Below, one piece after another: positions 7,606 through 16,622 of a stretch of DNA of 64,000 bases. Within the stretch, counting starts at the first letter, position 1. Each line of letters begins with the position of its first letter. A program made the translations under genes and the position numbers. The DNA comes from Inquilinus limosus_F (GTDB lineage: Bacteria > Pseudomonadota > Alphaproteobacteria > DSM-16000 > Inquilinaceae), in assembly GCF_051487185.1 (NCBI RefSeq), contig NZ_JAHVDK010000014.1:123357-187356 (forward strand), written 5' to 3'. Under the pieces are notes generated by a model. The model saw only the letters and a list, made by a program, of their open reading frames with translations, did not search any database and was not told the origin of the DNA.

Positions 7606-8502
7606 ATGTCGACGACTCCTCCCTTCCATGACCGCGACGGCTGGATATGGATGGACGGCAAGCTGGTCGAGTGGCGTAGCGCCAACATCCATGTCCTGAC
7701 TCACGGCCTACACTACGCCAGTTCTGTATTCGAAGGGGAGCGGGCTTACAACGGCCGCATCTTCAAGGGCACGGAGCATTCGAAGCGGCTGGAGTTCTCA
7801 GCCACCACGCTGGGCATGAAGCTGCCCTACAGCGTGGCCGAGCTCGACGCGGCGAAGCAGCTCACCCTCGAGAAGAACGGCCTGACCGACGCCTATGTCC
7901 GCCCGATCGCCTGGCGCGGGTCGGAGATGATGGGTGTCTCGGCCCAGGCCAACACCATCCATGTCGCCATCGCGGTGTGGGAGTGGCCGAGCTACTTCTC
8001 GCCCGAGGCGAAGATGAAGGGCATCCGCCTGACACTGTCCGACTGGCGCCGGCCGGCACCGGACACGGCGCCGGTGCATGCCAAGGCGGCCGGGCTGTAC
8101 ATGATCTGCACCCTGGCCAAGCACAAGGCCGAAGCAGCGGGCTACCAGGACGCGCTGATGTACGACTATCGCGGCCTCGTCGCGGAGGCGACCGGCGCCA
8201 ACATCTTCTTGGCCATCGACGGCAAGCTGCACACGCCGACCGCCGACTGCTTCCTGAACGGCATCACCCGGCAGACGGCGATCGAGCTGGCCCGCCGCAA
8301 CGGCATCGAGGTGATCGAGCGCCACATCAAGCCGGAGGAGCTGGCCCGCGCGACCGAGGTGTTCCTGACCGGCACCGCGGCCGAGATCACCCCGGTCGGC
8401 GAGATCGGGGAGCATCGCTACACCCCGGCGCAGATCTGCAAGACCCTGATGGACGCCTATTCGGCCGAGGTGAGAAAGGCGCCGAAGGCCGCCGCGGCCT
8501 GA
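7606..8502 (+). CDS. ilvE: Branched-chain amino-acid aminotransferase
   Basis: Fold-type IV PLP enzyme that transfers the amino group between Leu/Ile/Val and 2-oxoglutarate. I use the ATG at 7606 (298 aa) because GGGAAAGG lies 6 nt upstream; an ATG at 7582 has no SD. The active-site Lys is Lys160 in VHAKAAGLYM. Other family motifs are GLHYASSVFEGERAY near the N-terminus, the LVAEATGANIF segment and the FLTGTAAEITPV phosphate-binding segment. Length and motifs match bacterial IlvE rather than D-amino-acid transaminase. It is divergent from the MarR gene and convergent with the TonB receptor gene, with a shared terminator between. Confidence 0.94.
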   Translation: MSTTPPFHDRDGWIWMDGKLVEWRSANIHVLTHGLHYASSVFEGERAYNGRIFKGTEHSKRLEFSATTLGMKLPYSVAELDAAKQLTLEKNGLTDAYVRPIAWRGSEMMGVSAQANTIHVAIAVWEWPSYFSPEAKMKGIRLTLSDWRRPAPDTAPVHAKAAGLYMICTLAKHKAEAAGYQDALMYDYRGLVAEATGANIFLAIDGKLHTPTADCFLNGITRQTAIELARRNGIEVIERHIKPEELARATEVFLTGTAAEITPVGEIGEHRYTPAQICKTLMDAYSAEVRKAPKAAAA

Positions 8503-8521
8503 TCCGCAGGCAGGATGAAAG

Positions 8522-8547
8522 AGGGCGCGGCTGGACGGCCGCGCCCT
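8522..8547. terminator. Bidirectional terminator between ilvE and the TonB receptor
   Basis: A perfect 10-bp stem AGGGCGCGGC / GCCGCGCCCT with a 6-nt loop is followed by TTCTG on the plus strand and preceded by GAAAG-type sequence giving a short T run on the minus strand. It sits between two convergent stop codons (8502 and 8553). Confidence 0.8.
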
Positions 8548-8552
8548 TTCTG

Positions 8553-10712
8553 TCACCACCGATAGCGGATGCTGCCGATCACCGTCTGCCCCAGTCCCTC
8601 GTAGCAGTAGCCCTGGGCGCAGGTGGTGTAGTCGCGGTCGAACAGGTTGGTGGCGTTGACCGCCAGCTGCACCCCGTCCAGCCGCGGCTCGACAGCCCCG
8701 AGATCGTAGCGGATCGCGGCGTCGAACAGGGTCACCGCATCGTTCTTGCCGGTGGTGTTGTCGTCGTCGCGATAGCTCGACCCGATGTAGCGCACGCCGG
8801 CGCCCAGGCTCAGCCCCGGCACGATTCTGTCCGGAACCTGGTAGTCGGCCCAGGCGGAGACGATGTGGTTCGGGATGCCGGACGGGTCCTTGCCCTCGGT
8901 CGCCTCGGTGCCCTTGGTGACCTCCGGATCGAGATAGGTGTAGGCCAGCTGCAGGCTCAGCCCGTCGCCGAGATCGGCCAAGCCCTCCAGCTCGACGCCG
9001 CGCACCCGCACCTCGCCGCGGGCGGCCCGGAAGTTGACATGGGCCGAGTCCGCGATCAGCCCGTTCTCCTGCGTCATCTGGAACACCGAGGCGGTGATCA
9101 GGCTGTTCAGCCCGTCGGGCTGGTACTTGACGCCGGCCTCGATCTGCTCCCCGGTCGTCGGCTCGAACAGGCGTCCCTGCCAGTCCGTCCCCGTGTTCGG
9201 GGTGAAGGAGGTGGCGTAGGAGACATAGGGCGCGAGGCCGAAATCGGTGAGGTAGCTCAGGCCGACGCGGCCGGTGAAGGCGCTGTCCGACGCATCCTGA
9301 TCGGTGCCGGCGATGCGCTCCTGGCTCGTGGTCTCGAGCCAGTCGTGCCGGCCGCTGAGCGTCAGCAGCCAGCCGCCGAAGCGGATCTGGTCCTGCAGAT
9401 AGACGCCGATCTGGCTTTGCTGCTGGAGAGTGCGGGCATAGACCGCCGGCATATCGATGTGCTGCTTGCCGTAGTTCCGGGTGGTCAGGTCCAGATCCGG
9501 CGCCGGCCCGTCGCCGGCGATGTTGGTGGTGTCGAGGAAGGTATAGTCGAGCCCGGCCAGGAGCGTGTGCTGCACCGGCCCGGTGTCGAAGCGCAGCTGT
9601 GCCTGGTTGTCGACCGCCACCGTGTCCAGGCTCTCGCGGTCCTGCCCGGCCCGGCGGAAGACGGTGTCGCCATCGTCGGACAGGCCAGTGATGTAGACGT
9701 AGCGGGTGTTGGAATCGACATGCGCGTAGCGGAAGTTCTGCCGCAGCGTCAGCGCGTCGTCGACCCGATGCTCGATCTGGTACCCCGCCCGCACGCTCTC
9801 CATGTCGAGGTCGTTCCAGGCCGGATCCGCGGTGCGGATGTCGAGCAGGCCCGTGGCCGGCGAGTAGTAGTTGAACAGGCTGCCGCCGGTCTTGTCCTTC
9901 TGGTAGGCGCCCAGGAAGGTGACCGTCGTGTCCTCGTTCGGCCGCCAGGTGAAGGCCGGCGCGATATAGGCGCGGTCGTCCGGCACCGCCGGCATCTGGG
10001 TGTCGCTGTCGCGGAAGAGGCCGGTCAGGCGCCAGGAGAAGCGATCGTCCAGCGGCCCGCCCAGGTCGAACTGGCCCTGGTAGCGATCGTGGTTGCCGAA
10101 CTGCAGCTCGACCTCGCGCAGCGGCTCGTCTGGCGGCCGCTTGGTGATGAGGTCGACCAAGCCGGCGGGCGAGGACAGGCCGTAGTTCGCCGAGGCAGGG
10201 CCGCGCAGCACGTTGATCGCCGCCAGGCCATAGGGTTCGGTGCGGATGCCGGCGAAGACCTGGCCGGTCGGCTGCCGCAGCCCGTCGCGGAAGATGCCGA
10301 AATAGGCGGCGTCGAAGCCGCGGATCCAGAACTGGTCGAGCCGGGGCGAGAAGCCGTACAGGCCGGTCAGGATGCCGGGGGTGTAGACCAGGGCCTCCTG
10401 CAGATTCTGGACGTTGCGGGCGTCCATCTGCCCGCGGGTGACGACGGAGATCGACTGCGGCGTCTCGATCAGAGGCGTGTCGGTCTTGGTCGCGCTGGCG
10501 CTGGTGGTGGCGGTGAAGCCCCGCACCTCGGTCGTCGGCGTCTCCGCGCCGCCCTGCACCACGATCGGGGCGAGGGTCACCCCCGCGTCATTGGCCGGGA
10601 CCGGCCCCGTGTCCTGTGTCTCGGCCTGGGCCAGGATCGGTGTCGGCGCGAGCGCCGTGGTGGCGAGCAGCCCGAGCAGAAGGCAGGTGCGGGGGCTTGG
10701 TCGATGTCGCAT
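8553..10712 (-). CDS. TonB-dependent siderophore receptor (ferrichrome/FhuA-like class)
   Basis: This 719-residue outer-membrane receptor has a signal peptide at 1-28 (ending PILAQA) and a TonB-box-like APIVVQG at about 48-54. The plug domain covers about 75-190 (TPLIETPQSISVVTR, VRGFDAAYFGIFRDGLRQ, NVLRGPASANYG). A 22-strand barrel follows and ends with the aromatic terminus IRYRW. The plug motifs match ferric-hydroxamate siderophore receptors, but the exact ligand cannot be read. It is divergent from a metal-chelate periplasmic binding protein across a Fur-box-like site, which supports iron-regulated uptake. No TonB, ExbB, ExbD or ABC permease gene is nearby. Confidence 0.94.
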   Translation of the reverse strand: MRHRPSPRTCLLLGLLATTALAPTPILAQAETQDTGPVPANDAGVTLAPIVVQGGAETPTTEVRGFTATTSASATKTDTPLIETPQSISVVTRGQMDARNVQNLQEALVYTPGILTGLYGFSPRLDQFWIRGFDAAYFGIFRDGLRQPTGQVFAGIRTEPYGLAAINVLRGPASANYGLSSPAGLVDLITKRPPDEPLREVELQFGNHDRYQGQFDLGGPLDDRFSWRLTGLFRDSDTQMPAVPDDRAYIAPAFTWRPNEDTTVTFLGAYQKDKTGGSLFNYYSPATGLLDIRTADPAWNDLDMESVRAGYQIEHRVDDALTLRQNFRYAHVDSNTRYVYITGLSDDGDTVFRRAGQDRESLDTVAVDNQAQLRFDTGPVQHTLLAGLDYTFLDTTNIAGDGPAPDLDLTTRNYGKQHIDMPAVYARTLQQQSQIGVYLQDQIRFGGWLLTLSGRHDWLETTSQERIAGTDQDASDSAFTGRVGLSYLTDFGLAPYVSYATSFTPNTGTDWQGRLFEPTTGEQIEAGVKYQPDGLNSLITASVFQMTQENGLIADSAHVNFRAARGEVRVRGVELEGLADLGDGLSLQLAYTYLDPEVTKGTEATEGKDPSGIPNHIVSAWADYQVPDRIVPGLSLGAGVRYIGSSYRDDDNTTGKNDAVTLFDAAIRYDLGAVEPRLDGVQLAVNATNLFDRDYTTCAQGYCYEGLGQTVIGSIRYRW

Positions 10713-10785
10713 CGGTCAGGTCGGCTCCGGTCGCAGGGAGAGTCCCGGCGAGGAACCGCCGGGTTTCGAAAACGATTGGCTAATT

Positions 10786-10804
10786 GACATTAATTCTCAT
10801 TCTC
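10786..10804. promoter_or_regulatory. Candidate Fur box between receptor and binding-protein genes
   Basis: The 19-bp minus-strand sequence GAGAATGAGAATTAATGTC matches the classical Fur consensus at 14 of 19 positions by my count. It lies 74 bp from the receptor start and 37 bp from the binding-protein start, so it could control both. Confidence 0.6.
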
Positions 10805-10840
10805 GTCTAGGTCGTTTTGGGAACGTGACCAGGATGAATC

Positions 10841-11986
10841 ATGAGCCGATGCAAGGCGCTGGCCTGCGCCCTTCTTCTGTTGGCGGGACTGCTGACCGGG
10901 CTGCCGGCCCGGGCGGAGTGGCCCGTGACCGTCACCGACGCCGCCGGCCGGCAGGTGACGGTGCCGCATCAGCCGCGGGCGGTGCTGCTGGGCGCCGGCA
11001 TCAATCTGGTCGCTTTGTCGCTGATCGAGCCCGACCCGGTCTCGCTCCTGGCCGGATGGGCCGACGACATGCGGCAATACGACCCCGGCCTCTACGCCGC
11101 CTTTCTCGCGAAATTCCCCCGCCTGGCCGAGGTGCCGGTGGTGGGCGGCGGCACGGATGAGAGCTTCTCGCTCGAAAAGGCGCTGACGGTCGGGGCGGAC
11201 CTCGCTGTTTTCGGCGCCTGGCAGGCGGAGACGGAGCAGGGGCGGCAGATCCTGGAGCGGCTGACCGCGGCTGGGGTGCCGGCGGTCGTGGTCGATTTCA
11301 ACCACCGGCCGCTGGCGAACACGGCGCCGGGCATCCGGCTGCTCGGCCGCGTCCTCGGCCGCGAGGACCGGGCCAACGCCTTCGCCGATTTCTACGAGGC
11401 GCGGCTCGACCGTATCCGCCGGCGCATGGCCGAGCATCCGGAGGCCGGCCCGACTGTGCTGATGCACGCCTATCCGCAACCGGAGGCCTGCTGCTGGGCG
11501 ATCGGCGAGACCGGGCTGGGCGAGCTGATCTCGCTGGTCGGCGGCCGGAACCTCGCCGCGGACCGGTTCCCGGATGCCGGGGGAGGGGTGCTGAGCCTGG
11601 AATACGTCATCGGCCAGGACCCGCAGGTCTATATCGCCACCGGCCTGCCGGAGGCGGAGGGTGGGCAGGGCTTCGTCGTAGGCCCCGGTGTTCCTGCCGA
11701 AGCCGCCCGGCGGAGCCTCGCAGCGGTGCTGACCGCGCCCGGCTTGTCCGGCCTCACGGCGGCCCGCGACGGCCGGGTCCACGGGCTGTGGAACTTCTTC
11801 AACGCGGTGCCGCTGAACATCGTGGCGGTGGAGGCGGTGGCGCGCTGGGTGCGGCCGGAAATCTTCGGCGACCTAGACCCCGGCGTGACCGTGGCCGAGA
11901 TCAACAGCCGCTTCGCCGCCATGCCGTTCGAAGGCGCGCTGTGGATCAGCCTCGACCCGGCCGATGACGGATTGGCGCCGCGCTAG
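10841..11986 (+). CDS. Iron-siderophore/metal-chelate periplasmic binding protein
   Basis: PF01497-type (FecB/BtuF-like) substrate-binding protein of 381 residues. The Sec signal is residues 1-25 (ending LPARA), followed by a mature start with VTVTDAAGRQVTVP, typical of the family. Lobe motifs are VPVVGGGTDESFSLEKAL near 98, VVVDFNHRP near 149 and a linker-helix region at 165-200. A Cys217-Cys218 pair sits in EACCWAIG. The second copy at 52972 has a CC pair at the same residue numbers. No permease or ATPase gene is adjacent, so it must use components elsewhere or act as a sensor. It is divergent from the TonB receptor. Confidence 0.86.
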   Translation: MSRCKALACALLLLAGLLTGLPARAEWPVTVTDAAGRQVTVPHQPRAVLLGAGINLVALSLIEPDPVSLLAGWADDMRQYDPGLYAAFLAKFPRLAEVPVVGGGTDESFSLEKALTVGADLAVFGAWQAETEQGRQILERLTAAGVPAVVVDFNHRPLANTAPGIRLLGRVLGREDRANAFADFYEARLDRIRRRMAEHPEAGPTVLMHAYPQPEACCWAIGETGLGELISLVGGRNLAADRFPDAGGGVLSLEYVIGQDPQVYIATGLPEAEGGQGFVVGPGVPAEAARRSLAAVLTAPGLSGLTAARDGRVHGLWNFFNAVPLNIVAVEAVARWVRPEIFGDLDPGVTVAEINSRFAAMPFEGALWISLDPADDGLAPR

Positions 11987-13389
11987 CCGGACCGGCCTGC
12001 CGCGACCGTCAGCCGCCAGGCGGCCCAGGCGCCGAACAGGGCCAGAGGCAGGGCAGTGATGAACACCCATAACGCCGTGGCCTGGGCAGTCTGGACCGTG
12101 AGGCCCGAGCCGAAGCCGACCAGATTGGCGGTCGCACCGGCGATGGCGGCACCTGCCGCCCCGCCGGTCTGGCGCACGGCGATCACCGCCGAGCTGCCGA
12201 TGGCCTTGTCGTCATCGGCCAGGGCGCCGATCAGCCGTCGGTTCAACAGGCTGGAGGACAGGCCGAAGCCGGTGCCCATCAGCAGCGCGGCGGCCACGAT
12301 CCAGACCAGCGGGGCATCGCGCATCACCAGCGCCAGCAGCACCGCGCCGGCCAGGATGCAGGCCGCGCCGCGGCGGATCCAGCGCAGCTCCCCGGCCCCG
12401 GCGGCGCCGGCGACGACGAAGGCGCCCAGCGTCCAGGCCAGGGCCATCATCGCCACCACATAGCCGGCCCACAGCGGCGACAGTCCGTGCAGCGTCTGCA
12501 GGATCGCGGGGCCGTAGACGTTCAGCCCCATCGAGGTTGCCATCAGGGCGAACATCGCGGCATAAGCGGTGCCGCAGACCGTGCGCAGGTCTCCCGCCTG
12601 GCGCGGCAACAGGCGCACCCGGGCGCGGGCGTCGATCCGCAGCACCAGCCCCAGGATGGCGAGGCCGGCGGCGACCAGCGCCAGAGCGATTGCGGGATTC
12701 GGGCTGATATCCGCCACGGCGATGGCGCCGACACCGAGCGCCAGCCCGCCGATCTGCAGCCAGGGCACGCCCGGCTGGCCGCCGTTGCGGACCGTGCCCT
12801 TCAGCAGCCAGGGCGAGGCGGCAGAGAACAGCAGCGACTGCGCCGTGAACAGCCAGAACACGGCGCGCCAATCGCCCGCCTCTGCGAACAGCCCGCCGAT
12901 CAGCGGCCCCAGGATGGTGGCGATGCCCCAGATGCCGGATGCCACGGCGAACATCCGGGCCAGGTGCCGTTCGGGGAAGAGCAGGGCGATGGCGACCATC
13001 GAGAACCCGGCGACCCAGCCGCTGCCGATGCCTTGCAGCACGCGGCCGGCCAGGAAGACGCCGATGGTGGGGGCGGCGGCGCTGAGCACGCAGCCGAGGG
13101 CGAAGGCCAGGCCGGCGATGGCCGAGGCCCAGCGCAGCCCGAAGCGTTCCGACAGTCGCCCGGCACTGGCGCCGGCCAGGATGGCGCCGACCAGGAAACC
13201 GGCCGTGGCCCAGCTGAAATAGGCGTAGCCGCCGAGATCGGCACCGACGCTGGGCATGATGGTGGCGGTGACCAGGGAATCGGCCGCGTTCAGCCAGATT
13301 CCCAGGCAGACCATCGCGAAGCGCGGCAGCCGCCCTTCGGCGAGCAGATCCGCCCAGCCGGTCGCCGGTTCCGCCGGTGCCTGCACCAT
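11983..13389 (-). CDS. MFS multidrug-type exporter
   Basis: This 468-residue protein has about 14 hydrophobic segments, with MFS motif A-like GRLSERFGLRWA after the second helix and a motif C-like GPLIGGLFAEAGDWRAVFW segment in the helix 5 region. It is expected to be a proton-driven exporter in the inner membrane. The substrate is unknown. Its stop overlaps the stop of the convergent binding-protein gene by 4 bp. GGGGGA precedes the ATG. Siderophore export is possible from position alone, but the gene lies on the other strand from the binding protein. Confidence 0.85.
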   Translation of the reverse strand: MVQAPAEPATGWADLLAEGRLPRFAMVCLGIWLNAADSLVTATIMPSVGADLGGYAYFSWATAGFLVGAILAGASAGRLSERFGLRWASAIAGLAFALGCVLSAAAPTIGVFLAGRVLQGIGSGWVAGFSMVAIALLFPERHLARMFAVASGIWGIATILGPLIGGLFAEAGDWRAVFWLFTAQSLLFSAASPWLLKGTVRNGGQPGVPWLQIGGLALGVGAIAVADISPNPAIALALVAAGLAILGLVLRIDARARVRLLPRQAGDLRTVCGTAYAAMFALMATSMGLNVYGPAILQTLHGLSPLWAGYVVAMMALAWTLGAFVVAGAAGAGELRWIRRGAACILAGAVLLALVMRDAPLVWIVAAALLMGTGFGLSSSLLNRRLIGALADDDKAIGSSAVIAVRQTGGAAGAAIAGATANLVGFGSGLTVQTAQATALWVFITALPLALFGAWAAWRLTVAAGRSG

Positions 13390-13467
13390 GCCGCGTTTCC
13401 CCCTTCGTTACAGCCCGGCTACACCGCCGGCGGCATGATGGGAAGTGCGGAGTCGGCAGGACTGAAT

Positions 13468-13917
13468 TCAGCGCCAGCGCGCGGCGGCCTCGTCGTCCTC
13501 GGCCCGGGCCTCGACCCAGCGCTCGCCCTCCGGCGTTTCCTCCTTCTTCCAGAAGGGCGCCTTGGTCTTCAGCCAGTCCATCAGGAAGGCGCAGGCCTCG
13601 AAGGCGGCGCCGCGATGGGCCGAGGCGACGCCGCAGAACATGATCCGGTCGCCCGGCTCCAGCCGGCCGATGCGGTGGACGATGCGCACCTCCAGCAGCG
13701 GCCAGCGGTCGCGGGCCTCAGCCTCGATCTCCGCCAGCTGCCGCTCGGTCATGCCCGGATAATGCTCCAGCGTCATCGCCCGGACCGCGGTGCCGCTCGC
13801 GATATCGCGCACCAGCCCGACGAAGCAGGCGACGCCGCCGATATCGGCGCGGCCGGCCGACAGCGCCGCCATCTCGGCGCCCGGGTCGAAATCCGCCTCC
13901 TGGACGCGAACGGCCAT
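13468..13917 (-). CDS. moaE: Molybdopterin synthase catalytic subunit MoaE
   Basis: Transfers sulfur from MoaD thiocarboxylate to cyclic pyranopterin monophosphate to make molybdopterin. It has 149 residues, the family length. Active-site residues are in place: Arg37 (GLVRD), His101-Arg102 (SAHRG), Lys117 and Lys119 (WLKTKAPFWKKE). It is the last gene of the minus-strand run uvrC-pgsA-mobB-moeA-moaD-moaE and starts 1 nt after the moaD stop. Confidence 0.95.
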   Translation of the reverse strand: MAVRVQEADFDPGAEMAALSAGRADIGGVACFVGLVRDIASGTAVRAMTLEHYPGMTERQLAEIEAEARDRWPLLEVRIVHRIGRLEPGDRIMFCGVASAHRGAAFEACAFLMDWLKTKAPFWKKEETPEGERWVEARAEDDEAAARWR

Positions 13918-13918
13918 C

Positions 13919-14170
13919 TCAGCCCCCAGTGACCGGCGGGAAGATGCCGATCTCGTCGCCCGGCGCCACCGGGTCGGTCGGCCGGGCGAAGCGCTGGTTG
14001 ACCGCGACCCGGATCACCGCCGGGTTGGCCAGGGCGTCGGCGTAGTTGGCGCCGCGGCCGCGCAGCCAGTCCAGCAGCCCGGCGACGTCGCGCACCGTCT
14101 CCGGCGGCGACACCGACTCCGCGGCGGTGCCGATCTTGCTGCGGACCCAGGCGAAATACAGGAGCTTCAT
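13919..14170 (-). CDS. moaD: Molybdopterin synthase sulfur-carrier subunit MoaD
   Basis: This 83-residue ubiquitin-fold protein ends with the required Gly-Gly (FPPVTGG), which is thiocarboxylated as sulfur donor to MoaE. The N-terminal MKLLYFAWVRSKIG is typical of MoaD. It is adjacent to moaE (1-nt gap) and 8 nt after moeA. Confidence 0.94.
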   Translation of the reverse strand: MKLLYFAWVRSKIGTAAESVSPPETVRDVAGLLDWLRGRGANYADALANPAVIRVAVNQRFARPTDPVAPGDEIGIFPPVTGG

Positions 14171-14178
14171 GCCGGTTC

Positions 14179-15435
14179 TCAGATCAGGGCGCTCAACGGG
14201 ATATAGGCAACCGGATCGCCCGGCGCCACGGCGGTCGCATCCTCCGGCAGCTCGACCAGCCCTTCGGCGCCGGCGAGGGAGCTCAGCGTGCCGGCGCCTT
14301 CGCGGCCATGGCGGCGTGCGACCAGGGCGCCCGTCGTGTCGGTCTCCAGCACCGCCCGCAGGAACTCCCGGCGGCCCGGCTTCTTGCCGTGGCTGAAGCC
14401 GGCAGGCACCGAGAAGCGGCGCAGCGGCACCGGTTCGGCGCCGGCCAAATGCAGCAGCAGCGGCCGGGCGACCAGCAGGAAGGTCACCATCGCCGAGACC
14501 GGATTGCCCGGCAGGCCGAGCAGCGGCACGTCGCCGATCTGGCCCAGCGCCACCGGCTTTCCCGGCTTGATCGCCAGGCGCCAGTGGTGCAGCCGGCCGC
14601 CCGCCGCCTCCAGCGCCGCCTTGACGTGATCCTCCTCGCCGACCGACACGCCGCCGGAACTGACGACGGCATCGGCCTCCGCCGCGGCCGCCGTCAGCGC
14701 CGAGCGGACCGCGTCGGCCCGGTCCGGGACGATGCCGCGGTCGGTGACGCTGCAGCCCAGCCGGCGCAGCAGCGCCGTCAGCAGATGGCGGTTGGCGTCG
14801 TAGATCTGACCCTCGGCCACCGGCGTGCCGGGCTCGCGCACCTCGTCGCCGGTCGACAGCACCGCCACCCGCAGCGGCCGGCGGACGGGCAGGGCGGCCC
14901 GGCCCAGCGAGGCGGCCAGGCCGATCTCCGCCGGGCCCAGCCGGCGCCCGGCGGTTAGCACGGTGTCGCCCGGCCGGATGTCCTCGCCCGCCTGCCGCAC
15001 ATGGGAGCCGCGCCGCAGCCCGGGCGGGATGGTGACGCGGTCGCCTTCGACCGTGCAGTCCTCCTGCATCACCACCGTGTCCGGCCCGGTGGGCAGCGGC
15101 GCGCCGGTGAAGATGCAGATCGCCTCGCCCCGGCCGGCGACACGGCCGAGCGGATGGCCGGCGGCGGCGCGGCCGGTCACCGGCAGCGTGGTGGGGGCCC
15201 CGGGCGACAGGTCGTCGAAGTGGACGGCGTAGCCGTCGACCGCGGCATTGGTGTGGGGCGGCACCGGCCGATCGGCCGCCAGGTGTTCGGCCAGGAACCG
15301 GCCCTCGGCCATGGCCAGCGGAACGGTCTCGAGGCCGGCGACGGCGACCAGCCGCGACCGGAACTCGGCCACCGCCTCCTCGACCGACAGCAGACGGTCG
15401 CCCAGGGCGAAGCAGTCGTCGGACAGCCGGGTCAT
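14179..15435 (-). CDS. moeA: Molybdopterin molybdenumtransferase MoeA
   Basis: Inserts molybdate into adenylated molybdopterin. It has 418 residues. Recognisable parts are the N-terminal PLAMAEGRFLAEHL and DGYAVHFDD segments, GSHVRQAGEDIRPGD of domain II, the catalytic MoaB/Mog-like domain with STGDEV, SSGGVSVGEEDHVK and LPGNPVSAMVTF, and the C-terminal domain IV (ARRHGREGAGTLSSLAGAEGLVELP). It is followed by moaD after 8 nt and preceded by mobB by 3 nt, so molybdenum cofactor steps are grouped here. Confidence 0.95.
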   Translation of the reverse strand: MTRLSDDCFALGDRLLSVEEAVAEFRSRLVAVAGLETVPLAMAEGRFLAEHLAADRPVPPHTNAAVDGYAVHFDDLSPGAPTTLPVTGRAAAGHPLGRVAGRGEAICIFTGAPLPTGPDTVVMQEDCTVEGDRVTIPPGLRRGSHVRQAGEDIRPGDTVLTAGRRLGPAEIGLAASLGRAALPVRRPLRVAVLSTGDEVREPGTPVAEGQIYDANRHLLTALLRRLGCSVTDRGIVPDRADAVRSALTAAAAEADAVVSSGGVSVGEEDHVKAALEAAGGRLHHWRLAIKPGKPVALGQIGDVPLLGLPGNPVSAMVTFLLVARPLLLHLAGAEPVPLRRFSVPAGFSHGKKPGRREFLRAVLETDTTGALVARRHGREGAGTLSSLAGAEGLVELPEDATAVAPGDPVAYIPLSALI

Positions 15436-15438
15436 GAT

Positions 15439-15954
15439 TCAGCCGGCCGCGCGACGGGTGAAATCGACGACGAAATCGGCGATCGCCTCGACGTCATCGA
15501 TATCCAGCCGCAGCCGGCCCGATCCGACGACCGCATCGGCGATCGGGCCGTCGCTGGCCACCGCGACGATGTCGGGATCCTCGGGATACAGCGGCGGCTT
15601 GCCGGTCTCGGCCCGCCACACCTCCAGCTTCGGGTACCGCTCGCGCTTGAAGCCCTCGACCAGCACCAGATCGACCGGCTCCAGCTTCGCCAGCAGCGCC
15701 TCCAGCGGCGGCTCGTCGGCGCCGCGATGCTCGTGCATCAGCGCCCAGCGCCGGCTGGACGACACCAGAACCTCGGTGGCGCCGGCCTCGCGATGCCGCC
15801 AGCTGTCCTTGCCAGGTTGGTCGACGTCGAACTCGTGATGGGCGTGCTTGACGGTGGAGACGGTCAGGCCGCGCCCGATCAGGGCCGGGATCAGCTTCGT
15901 CAGAAGCGTGGTCTTGCCGCTGCCGCTCCAGCCGGCGATGCCCAGGACGCGCAT
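15439..15954 (-). CDS. mobB: Molybdopterin-guanine dinucleotide biosynthesis adaptor MobB
   Basis: This 171-residue P-loop GTPase assists MobA in making the guanine dinucleotide form of the cofactor. Walker A is at residues 5-17 (GIAGWSGSGKTTL), KHAHHEFDVDQPGKDSW is the MobB signature segment, and LVLVEGFKRE corresponds to the Walker B region. It lies 3 nt before moeA and 8 nt after pgsA. MobA is not in the window. Confidence 0.93.
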   Translation of the reverse strand: MRVLGIAGWSGSGKTTLLTKLIPALIGRGLTVSTVKHAHHEFDVDQPGKDSWRHREAGATEVLVSSSRRWALMHEHRGADEPPLEALLAKLEPVDLVLVEGFKRERYPKLEVWRAETGKPPLYPEDPDIVAVASDGPIADAVVGSGRLRLDIDDVEAIADFVVDFTRRAAG

Positions 15955-15962
15955 CGCCGGTC

Positions 15963-16574
15963 CTAGCCGAAGGTCCCGGCGGCCTTTGCCGACGGGGGGC
16001 TATCCTCGGTGATGGCCTGGCGCACGCCTTCGCGCAGATAGCTCCAGCCGGTCACCAGGGTCAGCACCGCGGCGATCCAGATCCCGGCGATGCCGATCTC
16101 GGTCACCGGCACCTGGCCGCCGAAGGCCCGGGTGCCGGCGTCGCCGACGATCAGGAAGCCGATCGCCAGCATCTGGATCGTGGTCTTCCATTTGGCCAGG
16201 GCCGTGACGGGCAGGCCCCGCGCGTTCATCCCGGCCAGGAACTCACGCAGGCCGGAGATCAGCACCTCGCGCAGCAGGATGACCACCGCCGGGATCACCG
16301 ACCAGCCCTGCAGCCGGTCGAAGGCGGCCAGCATGAACAGCACGGCGGTGACCAGCATCTTGTCGGCGATCGGGTCGAGCAGCCGGCCGATCAGCGAGGT
16401 CTCGTTCCAGGCCCGGGCCAGCTTGCCGTCGAAATAATCGGTGATGGCGGCGGCGGCATAGATCACGAGGCAGGTCCAGGCGGCCCAGGCGTCCGGCACG
16501 TAGAACAGCGCGATCAGCACGGGAATCGCGGCGATGCGCGAATACGTCAGGATATTCGGAAGGCTGGTGACCAT
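15963..16574 (-). CDS. pgsA: CDP-diacylglycerol-glycerol-3-phosphate 3-phosphatidyltransferase
   Basis: Makes phosphatidylglycerol phosphate at the inner membrane, the first committed step to phosphatidylglycerol and cardiolipin. It has 203 residues with the complete CDP-alcohol phosphotransferase motif DG-x2-AR-x8-G-x3-D-x3-D (starting DGKLAR and ending DPIAD) and about four to five membrane helices. It follows uvrC with a 48-nt gap, an arrangement common in alphaproteobacteria. Confidence 0.95.
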   Translation of the reverse strand: MVTSLPNILTYSRIAAIPVLIALFYVPDAWAAWTCLVIYAAAAITDYFDGKLARAWNETSLIGRLLDPIADKMLVTAVLFMLAAFDRLQGWSVIPAVVILLREVLISGLREFLAGMNARGLPVTALAKWKTTIQMLAIGFLIVGDAGTRAFGGQVPVTEIGIAGIWIAAVLTLVTGWSYLREGVRQAITEDSPPSAKAAGTFG

Positions 16575-16622
16575 GGCGACGGCACTGACTTCAGGGGCTT
16601 CCAGACGCTAGCACATGGTGCC